Both the position numbers and the translations under genes were made by a program. Source: Megalopta genalis (Eukaryota; Arthropoda; Insecta; Hymenoptera; Halictidae). From it: DNA of 64,000 nt. The DNA is taken from NCBI RefSeq assembly GCF_051020955.1, contig NC_135018.1, forward strand, positions 12,353,439 to 12,417,438. Reading direction: 5' to 3'. Numbering within the stretch: position 1 is the first letter of the stretch; each line of letters begins with the position of its first letter. Under the pieces are notes generated by a model. It had not been told where the DNA came from. It made no database searches and was given only the letters and a program-made list of their open reading frames with translations. This document shows, piece by piece, positions 47,734 to 62,285 of this stretch.

Positions 47734-50297
47734 GAGTAACAATTTTCAACGTCGATTCCAAAGGATATTTGTAGAACAATATAAATTTTCCTTGTCGGCT
47801 CTTCCAGAAGCTAGTAGACATCGAGACGATCACATACAACTCAAACATATAAATAATAAAAACGTTCGGACGAGAAAGTTCACGAAAATGTAATATTATT
47901 GAGATACTGCATGTTAATCATGCATTCCATTTATTGTATTTTTCGGCTAGATGAAATCGAATTCCTTTAGATAAAAAGATGAAAGGATGCTACGAACATC
48001 GTGCTGTCGTTCGAAATAAGATTCTTCTCCCGAATACGTGCGAGATTAATGTCACGAGATATGAATATTATTCTGTAATATATTCAGAAATAGTTGGACA
48101 GAAATGCAGTTATCTTCTCTGAACGGAATTTAATGTAATGCAATATCTTCACATATAGCAAGAACAATATTGTAGGAATAGCCGAGGAAAGTGGAACTTG
48201 CGAAGGAAACGTCTCGTCCCTCTTGTGTTTACGTTAATTCACTTTCTTCCAATTCAGTAGTAAATTACAGTACGCAAAGCAGTCGATCAGATGTCAGTGG
48301 CAGCTATACTTACAAATCATTTCATATTCATCTCTTTATAGACCAAACAACTGCAATTTGCATTGAAAGAAATATAAATACAACTAAAACTTACTTCAGA
48401 TTTTTGCAATTACTTAAGATTATTTAAATTTTTCAAGAAAATGTAATACACGACCTTACAGTATGTTTTGCAAAATTAAGTTTATTGTCGGCTCAATAAA
48501 TATTAGATAATGTTGATATAGTAATTATTTCGACCACTTTAACAATTTATCCCGACCGTCGCTCGGGCAGCATGTGCTTACATGCACAAAAAATTGGTCT
48601 GTTAAGTGATTAATGGACTACAAGCCTCAAGTGCTTACAGTTGCCTTTATCTATTAAGTCTTTACTGTCAGCATATATTTATTATCACGTAGAACATATC
48701 TCAGATATAAGTAACATTGTTTCACTAGATATTTAATGTTTACAAGTATCATAAATATCAAATGTACAATTTATTTATGACTTCTTAATATACATTTATT
48801 CATTTCACTACAAATTTTATGTAATATTAAAATTTCTTTCATGTGTAACGACAAAATAATTTCGCTTATTTAAAAAGTGAGAAGAAAAGAAAAGGATATT
48901 ATTAAATACGTTCAATGGGGTAGAAACATTATTTCGACAAGCTTGCACGCATATCGATCGATGTTATTGGAACAGTAACTCGATCCGAGTTGGTTAACGA
49001 AAGCTCATATACCGCACGATTTTGATAATGAACAAGCTCGTTAAAACGGAAATGACTAAATCAAACAACTACAATTGCAAAAGCGCGTCTAATTGCAGAG
49101 GATCCACTTATTAACAAGACAATCATATAACGCAATAACAGGCTAATAACGTCCCCCGGATAACTGATTTTAGTTTTTACGTTTTGCACGGGATCGAGTG
49201 TTGTTCGCGTATCGATTCGCCCGCTGTCACTATTGTCGAGAAGTTCTGATCCGAGGTGTTTCCGGCCTTTCAAATCTGAATCTATCAGAGCATAATAATG
49301 CACCAGCATACTATCGCTTTGTGCATAGATGTCGGACCAGCTGAAAACCGATTTATTTCCATCAATATTTTATAATAACGCGTGTTCCGCACAACGATAT
49401 TCGCTGACGAAGCTCGTATAAATTGTTTCAAATAATGTACGAGACATACTCTACTCTTTGACTAACCGCGATTTCTCTTGCTTTGTTGTGTGTTCAATTT
49501 CAATGCGACAGGCCCAATGTAACCCTTTGGTCTATTCAAATGTCAATCATCCCAAAAGCAACAGGCGCTGTAAGCTTTCGCATTGCCATATATTATAGTA
49601 ACATTAAAATATAGAGGAAACTTTTAAACATGTTTAATATAGGTGATTGGATAAAATTCGTTTATTTTCTATCACTTCGATATGGCCAATTTTTACATGA
49701 TTTTTTAATATAACTTTCTAGAGAAATTTATTGAGAAATACGGCTTTTCCTATTTCTTTTTTTAACAATTCTTATCAATATATTATCAGCGCATGTGTCA
49801 TTATTTTATTATTATCTACATACTCCCCCAATATAATGATCGTAATACACCGTAACAATGTATATTGTAAAATTAATACGAAAATAAATAGATAATTAAA
49901 TATTAATATGGAAAATGCTAACAAATTTCTATCTTGAATAAAATTTTACTGTACATGTGTACCATACATGTACCATTTTACATAATAATGTCGTTCGTAT
50001 GTTTCATTAACAGTATCACGAAATTGCAATGTAAATTACACTTCGTTTATTAGCAATAACAGCGTGTGTAGTTTATTACATAAAGTATATGCTATCATGC
50101 GTGAATGACTACGATTGCGTGTGCAGAAAACATACGTAGTGCACAATATTCGTACCAAATTTTGTTTCATCTGATCTTGTTTCCACATACAAGGTGTAAC
50201 GAGATTATATGCCACACTACCATTGATAGAAATTTAAATAAGGAAGGTTTCGCAAAATTGACTTCGATTATGAATTTCAAAGTCAAAAGGTCAACAG

Positions 50298-50398
50298 TTT
50301 TTTTTTTTAATTGCATCGTATTCTACACGTATTCTACGCATATTCTACTAATATAGTAGATTATTCCAAGAGTAGAGTACGATGCAATTAAAAAAAAA
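50298..50398. repeat. Foldback, 27-bp arms
   Basis: An oligo-T run plus aattgcatcgtattctac pairs with gtagagtacgatgcaatt plus an oligo-A run; one mismatch. The loop of about 45 bp contains repeats of tattctac. Confidence 0.7.
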
Positions 50399-53300
50399 TT
50401 GTTGTTCTTTATACCGGAAATTCAAGATCAATTTAGCAATGTCTTTCTTAGTTCGCTAGAGTCCACTAGACTGAGATTGTACTTTCCCTTCGGGCCGCGA
50501 CAGTCACCGATGACTGACAATAAAAAATTTAACAAATTATATGCTTTTATATAAATAAAGTTTAAATAATTTGACGATTCTAAAATAATGCACCTAAATA
50601 TTACTTATTACCAAAAAAGATTTTTATGAGTATTATCAAAATACGTTATTTGCAAGTTTCACAGAATGTTGTAATGCGAGTTAAACGAAAAGGAAGACAA
50701 AATAGGCTTGCCGAGGCTGTTAGCACAGTGATACATGATGGTAGTCGCGATATATAATTCTTGTGTTACTTCAGTTCTTCAGCTGTTTAATTGAAAACTG
50801 TTTGAAGAAGATCCTAATTGAAAGAAAAAGTACGTTTAATTTTCTGTCTTACACGATTCGGGAACTTCGAGTACCTATAGATTTTTTTTTTCAATTAAAT
50901 TGCTACTTGCCGGAAGACATTTTCCCCAGTGACTCGTGTTTGCACGACGATACTTTTACATTACGCCGGACAATGTAAACAGAACAGTGGAAATGGTAAA
51001 TACAAAGATGAAAAGAGTACTACACAACCAACTCGCATTAAGTAAATGATGTTATTAGAATTATAATTCTGTGGATTTACTGACGAAAGAGTGCCGATTT
51101 CTTATTGGTTCATGCAAAAACCAAGACTTGTTTCATGGTTATAATATTCCACTATATGCAACGTATCTTTTCATCAATTACGAACACAATATCATCACAG
51201 AAAATCTTTAAATTCTCTGAATATCATGCTACGCGTTACGGCTTCAAAAAGCAACATGCGAAAAATGAATATTATTTTCCGTATGTGAAATACGGACACG
51301 ATGTCAATGGTTTGTAACAATGAAGACGCAATTATACAATAATGCAATAATAAACGTAAGTTGTCACTGTTAGTCTCTAAAATCGATGAAACGCATCTTT
51401 CTTGAAATAATTACCAAACATTTCTTAAATATATTACAAATTTGTGTATTACTCTCATAAAAGTTCGCAGAGTTGGATATTTGGTAAATGAACTAAAAAA
51501 TTTATTTAATAACCAATTAGGATAAACGAAAAATGATTTTGTTAGACAAAATGATTCTGGTGGTTTCTTTTCAGGACGTTTTCCTTTTGGCCCAAATAAT
51601 CCTTGCACAATATTCGGTGGGAGTAAGTGAATGTATCAATCATAATTATGTATTGAACAAATAAAAACGATTTCTGGAATTCAAACTACTATAAAATGAA
51701 CGTTATCATGGATCAAGAAGTAAAATGAAAAATTCTTGCCGTTTAAATAATTATGAGGCGTACTGCATACATTCATTTCGAACGATTCCTTGAAATCCAT
51801 AGTATGTTATTCCTCGTACCAGAACGTTGATTCACCCCAATTTTGCAATTATCTGTTAGCTATTTAATTAAACTGGTCCTGATGGCACTCTGTATCGCGA
51901 ATTAGTCCGGAATTAGGAAGTTCTTGCAATTATACTGAAAGCGAGTTTCGATAATTTCCTTAGTAAACCAGCCAACTTCGTCGGTAATCCAAGCGGTCTC
52001 CGATGAGACCAGCGTCCGAAGATCTTCGCGATGGTCCCCCACGAGGACACTTATGGACCATCATTAATTTAATAGCGAGATGGCTAAATTCCAATATCGG
52101 TGGTTCCCTAATAGTCTCCAGATATTTGCGCTGTCCCCGCCTCCATCGGATTCCAGGATGACAAAGTGCATGCTTCTAACGCGTCGCTGGATAACGGAAT
52201 TCGATTTGCGTGTTAAACGCCATTTCAACGTTCAGAATAATGAGCACACAGGATAAATTGATTCGTAACTCAGTTTTGTAATATATTTTCGGTGCAACAT
52301 GTTATCGAACAAACAATACGAAATATCGAAATTAAATTCTTCACAAAAGTAATATTACCGTTGGTACAGCTTATTTGTGGTAGCAATAAAAATATATATG
52401 TGAAGTCTGACATTAATGAGTTCCAGCCTCCATTTTCGCTACATAAATTATAAACAGAAGTTAGTCAACGTAAATGGAGCAACAAATAGCCATCGAAAAA
52501 AATTGACAAAAAACGTTTTTTAACGAAATTGTCATTTTTTGCTTATAATTATAGAATATTATAGAATATCTGAAATATTTTAACTTTAATTCTTGTTAAA
52601 TTATAATGATGTATGAATTCAGATTATTAAACAAATAATCCGTACGGCATACGATGTGAAACAGGATAATATTATTTTTCAAATTCAATCATATTATTCT
52701 TAGCCACGTTTCTTGTTGTTTGTGCGATACCATGCCATTTGCTGGAAGGCTGATTACAAATTGAAAATCTCTCAACATAAAACAACTTTTTAACATTATT
52801 TTTGAACTAAATATCATTATATATGAGAAAGGATGGTTATCTCGAACGAGTAACCAGATCTAAAAATGTATTCAAAGAGTTTCATTAAAATTATTTATGT
52901 CTTTTTACATATGTCTGTTTTAATTACTTTATACGTATACCTACATTTTTATAGTTTCTACATTTAGCATAACCTGACATTTCTATACAATATTGATTCA
53001 CTTTTTGATATATTTATCAGAGTACTTAAAACAGCGCTGGTCTTATCTAAGTTTTTTTTATCAACGAGATTAAAATTTGATCGCCAAAGATAGTTCTCGT
53101 TAATCCGCTCCTATAGAATTTTCTATTATGCATCAATTATTCAAAATAAGCGTCTGCTCAACTTCACAAGAGTGTAAAACGCCACATTGATAGTTTTGCC
53201 ACATTAGCAATTAAAACTTGTTAGATATTCAGCAAGTTTGAAGTTAACATATATTATAAAACTTTCAGCATATTTGTTGTTTTCTACTCATATTTAACAA

Positions 53301-53882
53301 ACCTCTGAACTTTTTCAAGTTCTTTAGTTCCTTCGCGTCCCTTAGTTAATTCGAAGGATTATTTGCTCCGTTCTTTCAGGTACGTTTTGTTAAAGAAAGC
53401 TTTAATTTGGCAAGTTTTTAAAAGATCATTTGAAAAAAAGTTAATTGTAAAAAGAAGTATGGAGATATCAATCGACTATTTACTAAATCTTATTTGATTG
53501 CATATTTGTTCGATAGTGTTGAATAAAATTTTATTCATTAGTCTTGATCTCCTATCCGTCATCTGAATAAAATTTTACCGAATAGTGTATGATGAAACGA
53601 TCCGATGAAATGACGAAGGACAATTATCTGTTATGGCAGAAAAATGAAACACGCGTCGTTCGACTGACGCAACTGACATTCCACGAGGACAATTGCAAAT
53701 CTTCCGATGTAGAACGAGCGTTGAAAAATAATCGACCGCAATTATCGCGGATTTGCGTTTCCCGTAAAAGCCTAACGATCCATTTTCCGCGACGAAGCCG
53801 CCTTACTAGCGCGTTTCCAAAATGAGAAAAGAAGCCGATGACTCTGGTCTCTGCCAACCGAGATAAACAGGGTAAAGGAGCG

Positions 53883-53902
53883 AGCGCGCGCGCGCGCGCG
53901 CG
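53883..53902. repeat. CG dinucleotide run
   Basis: About ten (CG) units inside a CpG-rich block (53590-54240). Alternating CG tracts can adopt Z-DNA; no coding role is seen. Confidence 0.8.
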
Positions 53903-56900
53903 TGTGCCAAAATTTCGCCAGAAAGATGCTCGGAAAAGCGTACGGACAAACAACGCGGAATAGCTAATCCCGCGATAAACGGGTTTGGAGTACCGCCAAG
54001 TAGTTTTACGGCTTGAACGTTATCGCGGCACGCTTTCGAAGGGAAAAAGGCCCGTTTATGCACGGCCAGCCTCGTTACCGCTGTTAAACCGTAAACACCG
54101 ACGACGTTTAAAATTGTTACGAATCTCTGATGTGAAATTGCGGCTCCTATCGCACATTGTAATCCTCGCGAACACGCCTATCATAGCAGTTTTACCCGTT
54201 GTTCCGCGGAATTAGTAAATCATTCCGCGAGTTCCGGGCATTTCATTGACCGAAACGTGATAATAATTTCGAGCTATCCACTTTAATACTTTAACTGCCA
54301 CACCAGAGAGTATCTGCGAAAGACACGCAGAATCAGGACAACTTGTTTAATCGTTTGCTTTATAATTTATTTTACACCTGTGATGATTATAGTCCTTCTT
54401 TGTGAGTCAAAACTTCCCAGAAGGAAATGAAAATTATATGTGTATTGTATGTCCATATTTTCCCTAATGGTTCCACGTCCGGCTTTTTTTCGGGACCAGA
54501 GCTCGAGGCCAGTCTTGACCGCAACAACAACAAATACAGAAATAAATGTAGCAAATGTAATTACTATGTTAAAAAAGTACGGTAAGATAATTGTAATAAT
54601 AATGGTAATAATAATAACGGTGATAATAACAACAAAATTTTAGTTCATAATATCTGCATACATACGTTTCGACTGGAACGTGGGAATGCCCGAGAACGAC
54701 CAACCGCCGCGTCGGTACTACGAGAAGGTTAAACATCGATAACAAGGAAGTAGAATTTTTTTCCAGGTGCAAAAGAATTGATAACGTACACATTAACTAA
54801 CTCTGTACAAAATCTTCGTCATGAATCTGACTCGTTACGAAGTAATTGCTTTTGTCACGCTCTCTCTCTGTAGATCCTAACGAAGTCACCCCCTTCCCCC
54901 TCTACCCTCACTCTTTCTCCATCCCCTCTCCAGCACTTCCTTTTTCTCCTTCCCTCTTTCCCTCTCTCTTCCCCTTCAACCCTCTCTCTTTCATGTAGTA
55001 AAAATTAATTCTCACATTTGATCAAATATTGTCTCAATCATGTGTGACCGATGTGTAATTTAAGTTTCTGAAATTAATTGAATTTCGATTTTGAATTGGA
55101 ATTTTAGTTTGGCTTTGATTCACATTTGAAGCTGAATATGAATTTGAATTCGAATCCGAATCTCCGTATCTCCCAATCCGAGTTCGAGTTTCGATTGCAG
55201 TCCCAATTTAAATTTGATCTTGATTGAATTTGAATATATAGCATATGTTCCAATGATATCTTTTTGCCACCGTTTTAAAGAACCAAATCGAGTTGGAAAA
55301 ATAAGGAATGAATAAGGTTTAATGATTTCATGAATACTGGATCATCTCGTAAGGATTGCGGTTTATTTTACTTTTACCAAGGAGGAAAACCGTGTCACTT
55401 TGGCTGTTAGTTGGTGTTAGTAATAGTCGCATACGTCTGAGTGGCAGTGTATATATAGTTCAGGAAGAGAACCTACTGGCGACCGAAGCCTCATAAATCA
55501 TCGCGATTTCGTGGCAAATCGCGCATCGAGCTGTTTATACTCAGCGCCGATATGCTTCGAATGTTCCGCAATGTGTTGACTGAAATGTTGAGGGATAAGG
55601 AACGCGTGAGAGCAACAGAATGACGATTGTCGCATTTTCCTGTTTCCCTTGTCGTTGCTTCTCTTCAGCATGCGCGTAGACCAGTTGTTTCTCTTGATCT
55701 CGTATTTTGTCGATTTATCTCCTTCCGCGAGAGACACTTTACGAGAGGTTACTTCGTAACTATTATACAGTAGAGCTTTCGTGCATCCAAAGTGGTAGAA
55801 AGCCGTAAGTGTTCGAGAAAACCAAATTTTGTAATAATGCAATGAATTTTTTATATGAGAAATGCGTCTAAGAGTTGTAAATAAAATTTTCGTGACAATA
55901 CAATACATTCTTATTGAATCTAAAAATGTAAGTAAAATAAAAATTTAATTCAAACAATTTAGAAATGTAAACGTCATGGTGAATTCGAGCAGCAGTGAAG
56001 AGCTGAATAAATTATTTTAGGGAAATGTGTGCTCTATGTACTTCTGTACAGATACTTTTACTGCCTGCTGCATATAAATGCAAACTAATTAGCCGCGGAC
56101 TGGCGTAGCAATTAAGACTAATCAAATCCTGAAAGATAAAGGTTTGGTCAAATGTTTGTACAATCAATATATGCTTGACTGCTAAATTGCTTAAACGTTT
56201 TATCGTATGGACCGTGCACAGTTTCGAACCAAATGGAAAATGACCGTATTTGTATTTCATTGTTAAGACTCCTCAAGAAATCCTTGTTTAATGGAACTGC
56301 TTCAACCTCGAAATCTTTTGCTGCGGTATTACTGTTGATTTTCTCTATTTGACGAGCATTATTTAATTGACCGTGGCCAAAACCGCAAAAGCCGCATGAC
56401 CTCGTCAGTGGCGGGTCATAAAGCCCCTGCCCTGCTACGCTGTATTGTGTCATTGACCGATTCTCATTAATACCTTTCGATGACCTGAATTTCAATCTCG
56501 CAGACTATGAACATGTATCTTTTAACCCTGTGTTAGGTGTAAAACTGGATGTAGCAGATCGATGTTTCTTCGACCACCACCTTTTATTACTATCTAATTA
56601 GGCTTCCTAGTATATCTTTATGAGTATTTATATTAATTTTCATTTCCATATTAGTAATATTAGTTTTCTATTAGATTAGATTTTATGCGCTTATAACTAA
56701 TTTGATTTAAGCAATTTTAGAATACGCTGAAGGCTATAAGAACATATCACTTATGTTGGCTTCTATGACAAGTTGAAGTTAAAAAAGTTAATTACACTAC
56801 TTCACTTTTCTTATTACAGAAACACATGCAAAATGGCGATCTTGTACTTACTTTAGTGACTAAATGTGTGTGAAATAAAAAACGTAAACATGTCGTATAT

Positions 56901-59900
56901 ACGTAAAATCCTACATTAGCATGAGATTTTTCTATTTTGAAAACGTATTCGTTCCACTGCACAAGTCGTTGCCTGGTAACAGCATTTCTGAATAATAGCA
57001 CTATGTTTGAAAATATTATGAACTATCGAAATTATTTATGACTACATTTCCATTATTTATCTAATATTATACTCTACATAATCTTCACCATTTTCACGGT
57101 TTTCCCGCACATGCTATATCGATAATATCAATTTACTCAGACCACACCACATCGAAGTTTTCCTAAAACGTAACGCGATATCACCGCGTCAGAACTATTT
57201 CAATTTCCTACCAATCAACTGCACTAAGAACAGTCGAATCTCCGGTGTCTGTTCATTCAGTCTCTGTAGAATGGAACTTCCGTTGTATGAACGTTCTCTG
57301 ACATCACGGCCATAATGTGATCGTTGTCTGGTATGAACGCTCTTTTATGTGAACATTCTATTATAAAGAGTGAGTCATTTAACTCTTCCATTTTACTTCT
57401 TCTTCTAAACTACATGTTGTACAGAAATGTTTCGATACGAAGTGAACACGGCAACAATTAAATTTGTTGCTATTTTCCTTTACGATACTGTATGTAATTT
57501 ATTTGGCGACATTTTCTCCACAGTCTCATTGAAATTGGAGAGATCGCCCCCAAAAGTAAATGATTCCCCACTTTTCACTATGCGAAATATCTTTTGTATT
57601 TTATAATTCGTCGTGGTTCAAGTCTCGTACTTTGCGTAGCGATAAAACCGAATGAACAGAAGGTCTTATAAAAATTGAATAGTCATGAAACAGAAGAAAC
57701 TAGGAACGCTATTTGGCTAACGACAAAATCGACGAAAGTGCTACCAAGACCGTCTGACCTTGAGAGGTCGACAAAGAAGGACGAAAAAGTGAGGGAAAGA
57801 AAGGGACAAACCGGCTATAAAAAAATAATTATCTCTTATCTAATTATAAGTTGATAATGAATTAATAAATAACAATATGACAGAGATTAATGATAATAAA
57901 TAAATAATATCAAACGAAAGTCATCGAAAAGTAAGCTAAACTCCAAATAAAACTCAGCACCCTTATTTTTCCTTCCTCCTTCGTTGATCTCTCAAGGCCA
58001 AACCTGTCCTTGGTGGCACTTTTAATTTACAATTTTGTGATCTTTGCAGCATATGGTAGAAGTACAGTTACCGAAGCCAAAAACGGAATTCCTAAACAAA
58101 AGATCGACCGCGACAAAGGACCAACCACGAAGACATTCTGCTCCGCGTTATCGCTTCGATTATTCATGAATCCTGTCGACATTACGGCGACATACGAAAG
58201 AAAAAATGCAAAGCACGCGGCACGAGAGTTCACGATACTAGCACGTGCACGTAATCGGATCACGAAGCGTTAAAATTGTGCACTATGGTCTTTTATCACG
58301 GCCGACGGGTCGCCGGATCGCGGAAAACGTTATCTTTGGCAAACCGTCATCGTACCTGGCGGAACGCGCAATGTTTTGGACGAACGATCACCAAAATTGC
58401 TGGCTGTCACGCTTCCCTAATTTTTTGTCCGCCCTTGTGGCGCATATTTCGCTCCACACGGTCTGCACTCATGTCCGTTTCTCTTTTTCAATCTACTAGG
58501 ACTCCTTTTTTTTCCAGCTCGTTTCGTCCACGTCCTCGCATAATCTCTTTCGTTTGGCTTCATTACTTTTGCTTTACTTCAGACTTTAATCCGAATTTAC
58601 AATTAAGAGCTCTTACTGATATATCTGAATCGCACGAAAAGAGAATGAACAACGTCGTTATCCTTTCTTTGGGATGATTAAAGTATTGCTGATTCCATTG
58701 TGTGTTATATTATGATTATAGTTTTTATTTTCATATTTAACTCACCACCGGCATTCACAGGGCTGTTTTATTCTCGGGCATTAATTTTTATTCTTCCAGG
58801 CTGTAACAAGATCGGAAGAACTCTCAGATTCTTACTGAAGTTTTTAATTGAACGGGCAAGTGTTAACGAATGTTCTAATTTATATGTTTAAATTATACTT
58901 TGTTATTACGCGTTCTTACAATTTATTGTTTCACATATCTATAAACGTTTCTACTTTTTTATTCATTTCATGCAGTCATTATTAAATACGTAGATTCTAG
59001 GCAGATTCATTGACTATTATTAATATTATATTTAAATTATCGATGTGTACATATAATTCATAAGAAGCCTGATGATATAAAATCTGGTAACACAATTATC
59101 ATATTCATTACCAATCGCGTGCTTTTCCATCAGAATATTTATGCTATTTTCTTTAATTGATGTCTTATATCCTCTACATATTTCTCAGACTATGATTTGT
59201 CCAAGGATACAAAAAAGGCACTTCAAGGTATTAAAAGCATTTTTAAGAAACGTTCTCCTGAAAATTACATGCCAATATGAGCAAAGTGCGCCAAAGTGTG
59301 TCGTTAAATAATGAAAATTTAGCTCCCTCAAGCGATTCGCGAGAAGCCAAGCCAGGATTTCTGACAGTCTAACTAAGTTTCAACCCTCTAATGGGGCAAT
59401 TCGACGCGATCCTAAATCTTGAATCGTAATATTACGGTTATTCCGAGCATCTTAATTGAACCGAATCAGAAGTAATTGCCACGAGCTGGCGGTAACTACG
59501 AGAACACGATTGCAGCAATCATTTTATGAATTTGCAACTGCCAATTAAAATTCTTTGAAGAAGAAGATTGAAAACTCAAAGAAGATAATTTCCAAGACTA
59601 ATTATCACTTCGGTCCTTACAATCAACGACTTCAATATAGCACGGGTTACTTCTGAAGCTGACGAATGAATACTATTTTCGAGAAATCCAAGAATTTCAG
59701 CGATATTCTTTATCTATTATGTATCGAAAATAAAAGATCGAGTGGTTTTTCATGGTGTGTTTAATAACATTATCAAATTCTTAACATTGTTTCGTTCAAA
59801 TAAGAGAATTCTCCACTGCTGGTATTTTAAAAAATTTTAAGTTTTTGTCACGTCGAAGACTACGTAGAACCTTATTATAAATGCAGGCGTACAGCGTGTG

Positions 59901-60468
59901 TAAAAAAATGGTAATGCAATTAAAACATGGATGATTTTACGCGAGGAGACAAAATTTCAAATAGAATTCTTTTTACATGAAATAACTGTATTTGAAAATT
60001 CATTGAGTACTCCGGCTATTTGAATAAGAATCATCTGGCGCGTCTGTTCATGACTTGCTAGTTCTATTTCTAATGAATATTAATGCGGCCGGATCTGACA
60101 AATGTTCAAACTCGATTATTTCGAAAGTTTCACGACGGTTTCACATTTAAAAAGGACAAGTTTTCTTACCTTAAATATTTAATTTTCCCTACTTACAATT
60201 TTTAGTTTGAAATAAACGTGCTTGCTGACGAATACTTGTGGATCTTTTTATTCGTCCAGCTAAGTCTCGTTTTTTAACTTTCTTATCCGAGGCTATGAAG
60301 AAAATTTAAAAAATGTCTTTCGTAGTTCTCGGCTACATATTTCTGTGTATGACAATCAGCGGCTTACAGATAACGTTGCGTACAAAAATTAATAATAGTT
60401 GAATAATGGATAAAAATATTGGAATAATTGGCTTTTTTCCTCAAAAATATGACCGAGATACTTTCAAC

Positions 60469-61287
60469 CAGGGATTGAAAAGGTTTCGAAAATAATTGTT
60501 TCAAACGGTTATATGTATATCGATTCTGACTGAAACAGTTACGAAGAACCGAAAAAAATTTGTAACAGTTATGAGGTATATCGGTTCTGACTTATATCGG
60601 CTTCGATTCCGATTCTCGAGAACCGATATCATATCGGTTCTATTATACATTCGGTCATACATTTCAACTGTGCATTTCGGTTATAGACTTTATTTTATTC
60701 ATATAGACGGATTTTATTCATTTATGGGAAAAATGTATAGGTGAAACATAGAATAGTGATAAAATTGAAAGAAACTAAAAATGTGTGTGTGTGGATAGGT
60801 TAATTACAACTTATTAAAATCATTTAAGAAATAAACGAGATTGCACTTGGCTCCTAAGTCTTGCAATCGATGCTTATTTTTGAAAGAAACCAAAGGCCGA
60901 TAGTCTGGCGTTATTTTGCTTCCGATCAATTTATGGTAGAGTCCATGGGTTCGCGTAGTCTCGTGAGGCTGTAGTTCCTATCGTTGACACATATTTAGAG
61001 TCGCAGCTTGTCAATAATACAAAGAACTTCAGAATGCATACTTTGAATTCCCAAAGGAAATATAATGTATTTGTTGCGTGAAGTAGAATTAGAACCGAAA
61101 TCCATAATCGAGACTCAGAATCAAAAAATGACAATTATAGAACCGATATAATAACGGTTTTGAAGAACCGAAATCGAAACCGATATAAGCCGGAGCCGAT
61201 ATCCCTTATGACAGTTACGGGAACATTTCGGTTTTTCATAACTGTTTCAAGAATCAGAATCGATATTATAATTATTTTCAATCCCTG
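60469..61287. mobile_element. Non-autonomous hAT-like element, 819 bp
   Basis: The ends CAGGGATTGAAAA and, inverted, CAGGGATTGAAAATAA open long inverted repeats of about 170 bp that are rich in accgatat-type subterminal motifs. Flanks CTTTCAAC (60461-60468) and CTTCCAAC (61288-61295) fit an 8-bp target duplication with one change, the hAT rule. The interior (about 60660-61130) has no transposase coding that I can recognise. Confidence 0.8.
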
Positions 61288-62019
61288 CTTCCAACACTGG
61301 AGTTGGCTGGGACACACAGTACACGCGAAATTCGCCTGAATCAATCTATGCTGCCAATAATTGAATTTGCGCAGCGTACATACGAAGAGACAAAGGAAAC
61401 AAACCCGGCGTGCTAAATGCTGATGCACAATGAACATCGCTAGTCGACTTTTAATTACCGGCTTAATTGCAATCGTTCGCTTCGCGGCGAGGTACATTCT
61501 GAGATTCATGGAATATGATTACACGGGAAAGCGCGTGCAAATGAGATTTCCTCCCCTTAGCTTAGATTGAAAAACACGGAGTGGACACGGGCACACGGGC
61601 GCGAGACAGTCGTAAGTGTTATCCCCTGCTTCGTTTAAACGTGAGCCACACAAAGACACTCTAGGGATGAAATTGCACGACGAAGAGCCCTTGACGATTT
61701 CCACGTTAATTACATGGCCGCGCGTAAACCGCGGAATATTAACGTTGTTTGCCTCGCTTGTTTTTGCCTCGCTAATCACTGATATGCGAGCTCTTCCGCT
61801 CGCAGATATTAAACAGGGTAGGTAAGCGATTTCTTGCCTTGTCCAGATCATTGGAAAAATCTGTAATTCTAATCGGAGCGAACCTCCGCTTGATCGATGT
61901 CTGACCATTGCGAGGATTTTCTACTTGCCCAGTCGATAGAGATGCTTCGCGCCGCGGTCATCAGTCATGCTGTTACGCTGGAATCGATTATTGTAACATT
62001 GTAACCAAACCTAACGATC

Positions 62020-62214
62020 GTACCGGTATTATACCGATAAATATTTCGGTATTTTTACCGGTATGGACATCGCATAACGGTATATATTTGGATATGTCAA
62101 GGTTATATTCCGTTATATGTGTCCACTGGTCATTTTCCGTTATTAAAACCGATTTTCCAAATAGCGGTTACGTCACGACAATATGGAAATAAATATGCAC
62201 TGGTATAATACCTG
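62020..62214. repeat. Possible short inverted-repeat element
   Basis: ccggtattatacc near 62022 and, inverted, caggtattatacc near 62213 bracket about 190 bp with several accggt/ccgttat motifs. The ends are imperfect and no target duplication is clear. Confidence 0.3.
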
Positions 62215-62285
62215 AATCTTAAAATATTTCGATTTTCAGTCTCTGTTTTGAACATCATGTTGCCAAAAACTTGTAATATTATTAA

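Noticed and set aside
51580..51622. Possible small exon (ttcttttcag ... gagtaagtg)
   Set aside because: Its translation (DVFLLAQIILAQYSVG) does not match the next part of a kainate receptor, and no other gene context exists.
56148..56495. 115-codon minus-strand frame with CGFCGFG
   Set aside because: No family resemblance; the Cys/Gly run alone is not evidence for a zinc-binding domain.
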